Assembly: GCA_000310025.1 (NCBI GenBank)
Contig: FN648832.1
Span: 24,246 to 36,635 of the forward strand
Length of the DNA: 12,390 nucleotides
Direction of reading: 5' to 3'
From: Ectocarpus siliculosus
Taxonomy: Eukaryota; Sar; Phaeophyceae; Ectocarpales; Ectocarpaceae
Part shown: piece by piece, positions 1-12,390 of the stretch
How positions within the stretch are numbered: position 1 is the stretch's first letter
Layout: every line of letters starts with the position of its first letter
Program-made: the position numbers and the translations under genes
The notes under the pieces: generated by a model
Told to the model about the DNA's origin: nothing
Seen by the model: only the letters and a program-made list of their open reading frames with translations
Database searches by the model: none

Positions 1-300
1 AACCACCCCTTTCCCAACCCCCGGGGATTTTTGGATGTCGCCCGGGGAACGTGACCGGGGAGAGGGCCCCATCAATGCTTTCCTCTTTTCCCTGGGACTC
101 CAAACTTGTACGCTGCGGACCCCGAACCGAACCGGAAAAGGGGTACAAAAAAAAGGTCAAAAATTGGGGGAACGGGGAGGCCCCCCCCCCAAACGGAATG
201 GGGGGACCCCTTGGAGTGGCCGTTCTTCTTTAAAAACCGAAAATTGGGGGTTGTTGTGGTTTTGGGGTTTATGGGGAGGGGGGGGGGGGGGGGGGGGTAG
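1..300. other. Homopolymer-rich contig end, probably low-quality sequence
   Basis: This stretch is unlike the rest of the window. It has repeated runs of one base, such as A8 at 147-154, ten C at 181-190 and twenty G at 278-297, with many smaller runs of C, G, A and T between them. Open frames here are short and of low complexity. At about 301 the sequence turns abruptly to ordinary mixed composition. Read-end or collapsed-signal error is the simplest explanation. Confidence 0.6.
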
Positions 301-743
301 GAATCCCCAATAATATGTTCGACGTTCCGGCGGTTTCATTAGTCAAGTAGTTGTACCGGACCGTTTGTGATCCCTGCCTGGACGGTAACCATACTACACC
401 GGGTGGACAAGCAAAAATATGCAGCGGAGATGAGGCATACCTCTACCTAGGCACGAACGATTAGACTCAACTATTATCGAGGTCTTCTGGGATGGGGCCA
501 GGATCGACCATCAGCTGCACCACACCACTGAAAACCAATCGGGACTCGATACAGGCTGTGTGAATTCGGCGGAACGGAGCACGTTTTTTCCTCTACCAAT
601 ACAAACGGTGCTCTGCTGTTAGAATTCCTCCTGAGCGGAACGGGGCCGGCCGTGATATGTCCTCCCCACTGCCGCCGTATTGTGACTCACGGTGAAAAGG
701 TCTTCGACTGCTGCCCCACCCCTCCCCCTTCCCCTCTTCTTAC
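301..743. other. No gene identified; possible downstream intron or 3' region of the TBC-like gene
   Basis: Sequence is of normal composition. The open frame of exon D continues to a stop at 619-621, but after the donor-like GTAAGAAG at 743 its product becomes Arg/Gly-rich and less protein-like. I could not find a convincing next exon. Confidence 0.4.
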
Positions 744-3295
744 CGGGGAACAGCGTGCTGAGATGTTCGAATAGGGGGGCGTCGCGGCTTCGAATCTCCT
801 CGTAGGCGCGCGTCCTGAACCCCCGACGCAACTCTTCCGCGCCCGGGGCAAACCGGGTGGAGAGACTGTAAAGCATGGCGACCAGAGCGGCAGCGCCACC
901 GGCGGTTTCGCCTCTTTCACCTGCTACATACGCAGCAGCGAGAGGCAAAGGGTAGCACATCCATTTGTTCTTCGCCAATCTGGGGGTGAGTCAACTTCGC
1001 CCGGGGTTCTCCACAATCATATAACACAGGCATAAGATCGAAGTGAGGTCGATCGGTCGGCGCCAAGAGGCTCGATCCCTCTCTTGACCTGTCCCGTTTC
1101 GCCACCTTTCTTGGTGGTGGCCACTTCTTGGCCAAAGACGTACGCCAGCACCAGTGACGAAGCCACGTGCCTCGACTCGTGCTTGCCCACGAACACGAAG
1201 TACTGGTTCAGGAGGTTCTCCGCCTCACCGCAGATCCGACGCCTCTGGTCTAGCTCTTGTCCTCTGCGTTGCGTTGTGTTGCCGTTCGAGAGGTTAATTG
1301 AGCTGGTTCCAGGTCTCGCACCATGCTCTAGGAACAACGTCGAAAAAGGTGTGCGGCTGCAGGGTAAAGCTTGGCGTGCGGGTCTCACTCTCAGAAGCGT
1401 ACATGGGGCGGCGGTCTCTGGGTCATTTTTTCCGTGCAGGTTACGCCCGCCAAGGGAGCATTTTAGGAAGTCCACTCTTTCATTCGCGATGCCAAGAAAA
1501 CAGCACTCTTTCATTCGCGATGCCAAGAAAACAGCACGCCCGGCAGCAAGTGAACGCCTGCAGCGACCACAGCCGTCGCTGCAACGGTGCGAGCGCGCGC
1601 GAACACCAACGGCCTACAAAAAATACTGCCTCGTTCTGCAGAGCCAGCGCCGGGATCTCGAGCATCGCCTCAACGTACCCACCCGCCACGGGAGAGCCAA
1701 GGAAACGCCTCCGCGGCCCGATGTCTAACTCCGGTGGCCACCATCCCCGCTATCGGCGTGTTCGTCGGGTCCACGATGCCCTTCTCCCCGGCGAAACGGA
1801 CGATGAGCCGCTCCACTTCCGCGGGAGACGGCCCGCCGCCGTTGCCGCGAAGGAGCGTCCGCTTCCACAGTTCTCTCCTGACCGATTCGGTGGCGCCGTG
1901 CGTTTTCGTCAAGTGTTGCCGATTCGATTTGTTGTTGATCGCGGTGTGTGCTCTATCCATCAAACCAGGAGTTGAAGCCTGCATCGATTTACGTAGACCC
2001 TGTCGTTTGTGTAAAGGAGTGCCGATCCATGTCCACTCGAAAGCTGCCAAGTAGTGTCTGGACCAAAATCAGTAATGTTCCACACGGTTCCGACCCTCCC
2101 TTTTCGTTCACTTTGGAACGTGATTAGCGTTCTGACAAATCAAGCACAACTACCATTCGATAGGCAACTACCTGAGCTCCATCGGAATCGACCTCCCGAT
2201 GATGTGCGGGGCAAGCCACTCCAACCCCGGAAACCTTCCCTCCGCCGCCTCCACGGCACCATCTAAACCCGCCCGAAGCCCGTTCTCCCCGCCCCCTGCA
2301 GCTACTGCGGTGTCTTCGGAGAGGTACCGGAGCTTGGCAGCCGCGTGCTCCAAGCTCTCCCTCTCTTGTTGAAGCAAGTGCTCCTGGGCGGCGGAATCGT
2401 TGCCGCTGACGTCATCCCTGCCCTTGGGGCCCTTCAGCCCCGTTTCCCCCCCAGATACACCTCTGGCACCGCCGCCGCCGTATGCGCCCTTGCGCCCTTT
2501 AGCAGGGGCCGGGGCTCGACCCCCGGCTCGTTCCGCGCCGTCGCCGCCTCTATTGCTCTGGTCGCCGTCGCCCCTCCCGGGGGTGGTGGGGCCGAAACGC
2601 TCGAACCCTTCCCCCGCGGCGATGGCCACGAGCGCCTGCACGATGTCGCCGCTGCAGGCGGCGTGTCCCGGGCGAGCGATCCCGCGCGTGTCCTCGTCGC
2701 TCTTCTTCTCTTGCCCGTCCGCGTCTTCGCCGGTGCTGGCTTTGCCGCCGCGTTTGTGTTGGTGGCCGTTGTTACTTGCGGCGGGAACGTGCCCCTTGTC
2801 CCTCTCCCCGTCTTTGTGTTGACTCCCCGTTGCTCTTTCGCCTGCCTTAGCCTGTCGCTTCTCCCCCCTTTCAGCGTAGTCCGTGCGTTTCTGGAGGCTC
2901 CCGACGTAGACCGAGCTCACGAGAGAGCGAAAGGCTCCGAACTCTGGAGATTCGAGCATGTTCTGGGCCTCTGCACGCTGGTCCACCTTCTCGGCTATGT
3001 CTGCGAGAGTCTCGCCCAGCAAGCCCACCGCCCCGCCCGCCGAAATGTAGGGCTCGTGAAGGAGGTGCGGCTGAGCCTTTCCTCGGAAAAGGTTGGCGGC
3101 CTTGTCTTGCCCGAAGATGTCTCCGGAGATCTGTCGGGCGGCCTCGATCGTATGGGGGTGGGCCTGGGGGTAGGACTCGTCCAGGTGGGCTCGAACGGCG
3201 ACCTCCGCCAGGTCTTCAAGGCGTGCTTGGAGCTGAAACAGGTAGCCCAGACGAGCATGGGTTGCAAGATGCGAGGTTTGGTCGTGTGTGTACAT
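744..3295 (-). CDS. Multi-exon protein of uncertain identity, possibly a divergent TBC (Rab-GAP-like) domain; both ends unresolved
   Basis: Proposed exons (minus): A about 3295-2172, B 1877-1683, C 1263-1089, D about 969-744, giving roughly 573 residues. A/B (CTCAG|GTAGTT, TCAG|GAG) and B/C (GGCGG|GTGGGT, CGCAG|AGG) match in phase; C/D is weak. The N-terminal part is helical (about residues 10-150, LFQLQARLEDLAEVAVRAHL onward). A Gly/Lys/Asp/Glu-rich linker, probably disordered, follows. The C-terminal part begins IPMELRRELWKRTLL across the A/B junction and ends DAPLFEHLSTLFP. Known TBC domains have a similar opening (IPxxLRxxLW) and ending (DPxLyxHL), so exons B-D may be a TBC fold acting on small GTPases. 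The catalytic IxxDxxR and YxQ fingers are not visible, so GAP activity is doubtful. The start could be ATG 3295, an upstream exon near 3573-3676, or the acceptor at 3233. A strong donor, CCCG|GTAAGAAG at 743, suggests further exons. That it is coding is fairly likely; the family is tentative. Confidence 0.55.
1473..1537. repeat. 31-bp tandem repeat, about 2.1 copies
   Basis: Two identical 31-bp copies (1473-1503 and 1504-1534) begin cactctttcattcgcgatg; three bases of a third copy follow. They lie in the proposed B-C intron (1264-1682) of the TBC-like gene. Perfect identity indicates a recent duplication. Confidence 0.9.
2172..3295 (-). CDS. Exon A of the putative TBC-like gene
   Basis: This is the longest open stretch of the gene. 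Its protein looks real: an amphipathic helical start, two further helical blocks (SAGGAVGLLGETLADIAEKV and FGAFRSLVSSVYVGSLQKR), then a charged Gly/Lys-rich linker, a Gln/Glu-rich helix (AQEHLLQQERESLEHAAAK), and the segment entering the TBC-like motif. The opposite frame is also long (2345-3397) but reads as Ala/Pro/Val low complexity, as expected for the shadow of a GC-rich exon. The 5' end could be the acceptor TTTCAG|CTCC, with the exon beginning at 3232. Confidence 0.6.
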
Positions 3296-3572
3296 AGAGA
3301 CCACCAGGGGGTAGTAGGCGGAGACACAAGATGTCGACGGAACTACACAGAGTGGGTGCCTGAGGTTCCAGGGTATGACCACATGCCCTACCAATAAGAA
3401 TGGCATCACCTATCACAGGATTCCTACCGCCTAATAACGTGGTCATGTGTATTGTAGGGTGCCACTGTTTACGCCCCGCGGGTCGGTGCCGACCAACTCC
3501 TCCCTGCTGGCTCTCGGAAAACGAACGTCGCACAGATCGTGTACCTTTCGTCGAAACCATTTCTTAGCGATT

Positions 3573-3676
3573 GCTTCAGACTTCAATTGATCCACGACTT
3601 TGTAGCAAACTGTGAACGTTGATCGGACTGTTTCATTTGGGAGGTCGTCTTTTTTGATATGGTGCGCGCCCAACAA
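3573..3676 (-). CDS. Possible upstream exon of the TBC-like gene
   Basis: A minus-strand open frame without an ATG reads DLPNETVRSTFTVCYKVVDQ and on to AKKWFRRK. A donor-like site, CGAAAG|GTACAC, follows in phase 0, which would match the phase 0 acceptor TTTCAG|CTCC at 3233. The residues look more protein-like than neighbouring frames. A matching phase arises by chance one time in three, so this is weak support only. Confidence 0.25.
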
Positions 3677-4656
3677 AAAGAGGGGGCAGGCAGTGCCTAT
3701 TTATTTGTTGTTGGTGCTGCAGTCCGGGATGATTTTTTCGTCTCAAGACACATAATACCCGCTGTGGCGGTGCACTGGTGCACTACTGTACGTTCCACGA
3801 CTCCTTGCAAACACCTAACGTGCTGTGGCATCCCTACATCGAGAACCCGGCGTGTTTGACATGTGTTGCGCGCGCGACCTTGCCTTTTGCCACTCGGGGT
3901 GCAGCACGATGGCCTCGTGCGATCCTTTTAGCCAGGCCGTCGCAGTTGTGGGGATTTCGGCAGCCTGCTGTCGGGCGAGAGCACGCGCCCGAGCAGGGCC
4001 CTCGCGGCGAGTAGAGCCACTCATGTCTGCGGCCTGGGTCTAACCGTCAGAGGTGTACTCTCTAACAAGTCAGGAGCGAGAGAACAGGATGGGTTCTTGC
4101 CCGTGAGACTGGCCGGAGGCAGGGGAGAAGGGGGAGCGATCCAAACTCCGAAACAGACCGAAAACAGAACCATTTTGGAACCAAAAAACGGTTTGGTTTA
4201 AAAGTCACACAATTCGGAGCAGATTCGGAGAGTCGGTGAAGCAACTCAGCAACTCAGCAACGGCGGCAGGGCGGGGGTCATGTGACGGTGGCCCCCTTCC
4301 TTGCAAAAAGAGGTCACACACCCCAGTCCTTTATGTAACACTAGGTGCGCGATGTGTGTGACTGTTGGGTTCGTTCGTGGCCGACGCAAGATGTTTCACC
4401 TTCGGTAGTTTTGCTGAGCGCATCAGTCCATCAGTCATTCATACAACACCGAACATATCCGGAACCAACCGTGGTCTGATATGAATAGTTGCGGTTGTTG
4501 ATGGATCCTTGTAAGTACTAGCGGAGCGGCATATTTATGTCATACGAACCATTTTGCCGGTGCTGGTGCTCACCATTTCCTTCGACAAGCAGGGAGTGAA
4601 TCATGGTTGCCACAGCAGTATGTACACAAGTACGCAATCCCAGGCTTTTTGTGTGT

Positions 4657-4670
4657 GTATGTATACATAC
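4657..4670. repeat. 14-bp perfect palindrome
   Basis: gtatgtatacatac reads the same on both strands. It sits in TG/TA-rich sequence, so it may be only a product of simple-repeat composition. Confidence 0.7.
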
Positions 4671-4780
4671 TATACATGGTACATGCTCCTTTTCGGCGAA
4701 AGCCTCCACGAGCAAGCATGTCACCTCTAGTGGTTTGCATCGATCTGCATGCAACGCATGCACGAATTCTGTGCCTCGAA

Positions 4781-4828
4781 GGGCATGTTTCTCTCTCCTT
4801 CGCGGGGCATGTTTCAATGTCGTTCGCG
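4781..4828. repeat. 24-bp imperfect tandem repeat, two copies
   Basis: 4781-4804 and 4805-4828 both start gggcatgtttc and end ttcgcg, with seven variable bases between. No coding context is evident. Confidence 0.8.
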
Positions 4829-5003
4829 GAGCCCGATGAATGAAGAAATTTTACTCACGGACCCTTGGTGCTGCATGTTGTCGCTACTTCGAAATGCCGA
4901 CCTTCACCCTGGGTTGTGACGGATCCAGTGGTTAAACTTGTTGATTTGAGTATGTATGCGGGCGCGTGCCCTCAAATGGGCCACCACACGAAGTTTTACC
5001 GCC

Positions 5004-5027
5004 ACAGGGGGCCAAGACGCCCCCTGT
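5004..5027. repeat. GC-rich inverted repeat, 9-bp arms and 6-nt loop
   Basis: The arms acagggggc (5004-5012) and gccccctgt (5019-5027) pair perfectly around caagac. This would be a stable hairpin in RNA from either strand. No T tract or gene end is adjacent, so it is not called a terminator. Confidence 0.75.
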
Positions 5028-5264
5028 TGAAAATCGGAGGCTTTGGGTCTGCTAAGACTGTGTAGTCAAGAACAGTTCCCTGGTGGTTTTGCTGGTGTTA
5101 GATTGCTTGGTGTCTTCATTTCAGCGAACGTCAGATCTGCTGAAAAGAGGTCCTGACTAAAAACAAGATAATAGGCTGATGACGCAAGTCAGAAGTCTAT
5201 CTGTTCAAGTGACCTGTGCTACGGCGGTAGCAGCAGTGAGCAAGCAAGGTAACAGAAGCGTGTG

Positions 5265-5335
5265 GCACACCTTGTTGACAGGTGTGCTGAGAGGTGCACT
5301 GTAGACGTAAGTCTACAACCAAATGGTATTTGGTT
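5265..5335. repeat. Three consecutive short hairpins
   Basis: Arms gcacacct/aggtgtgc pair at 5265-5272 and 5280-5287 with a 7-nt loop. A second pair, tgtagac/gtctaca, lies at 5300-5317 with loop gtaa. The third, aaccaaat/atttggtt, lies at 5317-5335 with loop ggt and shares its first base with the end of the second. All three stems are perfect. Confidence 0.7.
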
Positions 5336-5480
5336 CAAAGAAAAATGAGAAACAGATGTTGTACAAATTTGTTGTATGGTTGAGCTGGGCAGGAAACAGA
5401 GTGAGCTCCGGTGGGGGGCGTGCGCTCTGCCTGGTCAGCGTTTTTGTCGATGACCGACGAAACTACGAAGAACCTTAGTA

Positions 5481-5665
5481 CCGGTCCGGAACCGTTCCGG
5501 GAACGTTCTGGGAACCAAAAATCCGTTCTACAAGACCAAAAGCACCGTTCCGGAAACGTTCCGGGAACCTTTCTAACCTTGCTCTGGACTTTTCCTGAGA
5601 ACGTTCCTAAGAACCGTTATAGGAAAATATGCCCGATCTATGAAACATTCTACGAACCGTTACGG
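5481..5665. repeat. Cluster of GAAC(C)GTTCC-like motifs
   Basis: Variants of gaaccgtt, gaacgttc and cgttccggaa recur at about 5489, 5500, 5545, 5554, 5599, 5611 and 5654, several as near-palindromes. A related patch with ggaaccaaaaaacggtttgg lies near 4170-4200. This is probably a degenerate dispersed repeat or a miniature-transposon remnant. It has no open frame of its own. Confidence 0.6.
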
Positions 5666-6421
5666 GGTCTACCGCATCCATCAGTGGATCGTTCTAGATA
5701 CCTTTCCCGAAATATCGTTCTTCAAGTTGAACTAACTTCCTTAATAGCTTATTATACCGCGTTTAGTGTGCGTTATCACGTATACTGAAACAGTCTTTAT
5801 CAGTTGATACTGATATTTCTAACACCCCCCAGCAAACAAACACGCATTTTTTTCTCACAACAACATGTGTCTAACACACGTACCCGTACAGCCCGCAAAC
5901 AGAATAACATTCCGCAAGAGAATGTCACCAAAAGCCGCCACCGTGGCCTGCTCTCAATCGGGTTAGCCCAATGTTTATCCTCTCAATGTGATGTATTTGT
6001 TTTGGCGCTCTTCAACGAGACACCGCCGTACAACAGGATATAGACTAGCCGTTCACGGTTGAAAATGAATTGAGCCAAATGGGATTCGTACCCCCAAGTC
6101 TCCTTGAAGGAAGCAAACACGCACGCACGGTGCTAAGTTATATTCGACAGAATTTACCGACACCAAGGGACAAAAGCGCGCAAGGTAAAAGGGCGAACCT
6201 CTCATCGCCAATACCACCCCTCAGTTCACGGCTCTTCCTCCACTTAGTACTTCACATCTAGTGTACAAAATGATCCACGACTTTGATACATCATGGCGCC
6301 GGTGACACGTGCTGCTTGGCTACAGGAAGTGGTCCTGCCTCGAATGCCTGTTCCCGACAACCAGCTCAGCTACACAAAGTCCGATGCACGCTGAAATCAC
6401 TCCTCTCACAACCCGTCTCTC

Positions 6422-7029
6422 TTTATTTACGTGAAGCCACACATTTCCTACCTACTACGTGTGCACGGCTTGTCTACCCTGCACGAACCGAAAAGTATGG
6501 CCCGTGTGCTGGGGGTCATGGACTAGAGCTTCGCGGGGGCAGTCCCACCTCAAGGGTGGTCGCATCTTCTCTCAAGGTGTAACGGCCTCTCGACGAAAGG
6601 CTACGACAAAAACGGTTTTACACCTACTCTTTACTAATAATACAAAAAAGTACTACACGTGTTGCTTATGGCTTCCAAGAGCTGCTGTGTGGAACGGACA
6701 GCTGCCGCCCAACAGTATGCCCACCGGAGAAGCGAAGACGATGCCCTGGGAGCCGCCAAATCGTACGCCTGACAAAGCCTGGCAAAGCAGCGGGCAATCA
6801 TCGAGGCGGAGGGGCAGCAGTCGGCAGAACGCGGTTGGTGGGATGCGGGAAATAATCAGAAGCAAGTTTTGGGACAATGGAATGAAATCATTAATTATTG
6901 GCGAGGAAGACATGACGTGCACACGAACCAGCACATCAATAGACACGAGAAACAACATGTCTCGGGCGTGTTCTTGCCACACCATGGCTCTCACCGCGAG
7001 GTCCTCCCGCGCGTATCCAGCGTTCACAT
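6422..7029 (-). other. Probable 3' UTR of the catalase-peroxidase gene, with an AATAAA motif
   Basis: Just after the stop codon (7030-7032) there is no domain-like coding signal. The first AATAAA on the minus strand that I found lies at 6427-6422, which would give a 3' UTR of about 600 nt. An open frame of 124 codons (6653-7027) fills part of this stretch but has an ordinary non-coding look. The end of the transcript is a guess from one hexamer. Confidence 0.3.
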
Positions 7030-11730
<4,701 letters not shown>

Positions 11731-12113
11731 GGTGTCCACGCAGCGCGATGTGTAAGCTGGTGCGGAGAACAACGCGTGAGAGGGCGAAAATACTAAGATT
11801 TGATGCCGGCGATACCGCATGGAGTGATGATAGGGTCTACCGCATGACGGATGGGGAGGCAGTGCCGCCTGCTGCTTTGAATTCTTCCCAAACCCAGGCT
11901 ACAATTTTTCGCGTTCTGTCGCACATCGCCCTGTTTTCATGGACTGCTGCAGTGGCTGTGGTGCTCTCCCGGCAAGCATCACGCCTTTGGCTTGTGAACG
12001 TGATGGATGTCAGAGTTACGGAAGGCCAGGATCCTCGGGGCCTCTCAGAAAGGAAATGAACGCTGTATCCACACTAGACTATACAGCAGTACACACAACA
12101 TAGCAGTAAACTA

Positions 12114-12144
12114 TGCTGTGCATAGACATAGACTATGCACAGCA
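12114..12144. repeat. 12-bp perfect inverted repeat
   Basis: tgctgtgcatag (12114-12125) and ctatgcacagca (12133-12144) are separated by seven bases. It lies about 400 bp upstream of the catalase-peroxidase start codon. Regulatory function is possible but unsupported. Confidence 0.8.
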
Positions 12145-12314
12145 ATCTACTTTAGATGCTCACCGGTGGCTGATTCACCTCCCAGGTGCGTCCAGGCTTG
12201 AGAGCTGAAGAGGGTTTGGTGCTTGGTGGTCCCAACCGGTTGTTGTGAGGAGAGGGGGCAGCCAGCGAGCGGGGGCAGAGAGCGGGGGTGCCGGCGAGTT
12301 GAACAAAAAAAGAA

Positions 12315-12350
12315 GGGAAAAGAAGTTGAAAAGAGTCTGCTTCTTTTCCC
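12315..12350. repeat. 11-bp perfect inverted repeat at the contig end
   Basis: gggaaaagaag (12315-12325) pairs with cttcttttccc (12340-12350) around a 14-nt loop, within a purine-rich stretch. Confidence 0.75.
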
Positions 12351-12364
12351 CGAGAAGGGCCGAG

Positions 12365-12389
12365 AGATCGGCGGGATAGATCGGCGGGA
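12365..12389. repeat. 12-bp direct repeat at a 13-bp period, ending the window
   Basis: agatcggcggga occurs at 12365-12376 and 12378-12389, separated by one T. The window stops inside this pattern, so it may be the edge of a longer tandem array that broke the assembly. Confidence 0.75.
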
Positions 12390-12390
12390 G

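Larger units (their letters stand above)
3677..6421. other. Intergenic region with small repeats and hairpins, no convincing gene
   Basis: The open frames here are short (about 60-125 codons), lack recognisable domains and often encode repeats. For example, 5411-5788 gives GNVPGTF-like peptides that come from the GAACGTTCC repeats. Structured elements are listed separately. No RNA gene or complete transposon was recognised. Confidence 0.6.
11731..12390. other. Upstream region of the catalase-peroxidase gene, no gene identified
   Basis: The proximal 100 bp should hold the promoter and 5' UTR on the minus strand. I saw no TATA box or clear initiator there; the only clear signal is the CACCATGA context at the start codon. 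The distal part is repeat-bearing and purine-rich. Confidence 0.5.

Noticed and set aside
2345-3397. Plus-strand open frame of 350 codons
   Set aside because: It lies antisense to exon A, with Ala/Pro/Val low complexity and no domain-like segments. The minus strand reads as a more natural protein and splices on in phase.
5170-5290. Possible box C/D snoRNA (tgatga near 5177, ctga near 5287)
   Set aside because: Both boxes are short and common, there is no terminal stem bringing them together, and no guide region could be defined.
5411-5788. 125-codon open frame on the plus strand
   Set aside because: Its peptide repeats (VPGTF, FPENVPKN) simply translate the GAACGTTCC repeats, and no family is recognised.
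6065-6130. tRNA-like T arm (gggattcgtaccccc) on the minus strand
   Set aside because: The loop reads TACGAAT rather than TTCGAAT, one arm pair fails, and no matching acceptor strand or A box lies at the right distance.

Overview
The window looks like a nuclear contig from a eukaryotic alga, most likely a photosynthetic stramenopile such as a brown alga. Neither clear gene has a bacterial layout. Both are split by introns of about 250-750 bp with GTGAG-type donors, coding exons are GC-rich, and intergenic DNA is long and full of small repeats. The lineage is inferred from gene style, not proven. Both gene models lie on the minus strand.

1-618: no gene seen. Bases 1-300 are full of homopolymer runs (including 20 G) and look like low-quality contig-end sequence. 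About 744-3295 (-): a multi-exon gene of unknown identity, possibly carrying a divergent TBC (Rab-GAP-like) domain; both ends are uncertain. 3296-7029: about 3.7 kb with no convincing gene, holding hairpins, a GAACGTTCC-rich repeat patch, short tandem repeats and probably the 3' UTR of the next gene. 7030-11730 (-): a complete six-exon gene for a secreted catalase-peroxidase (KatG family, class I haem peroxidase superfamily) of 750 residues. All five introns have GT..AG ends and matching phases. 11731-12390: upstream region with inverted and tandem repeats and no gene.

The catalase-peroxidase is the main content. It has a signal peptide, the full N-terminal haem pocket (Arg96, Trp99, His100, proximal His263, Trp322 and Asp371), the Met-Tyr-Trp cross-link residues (Trp99, Tyr222, Met248), a haem-less C-terminal domain, and an unusual tail of about 51 residues that is almost pure Asp/Ser. 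The tail resembles the DSS repeats of secreted acidic phosphoproteins and is encoded by a GCT/GTC microsatellite. An extracellular peroxide-degrading enzyme with a polyanionic tail is the most interesting feature of the window. The two genes show no evident functional link.
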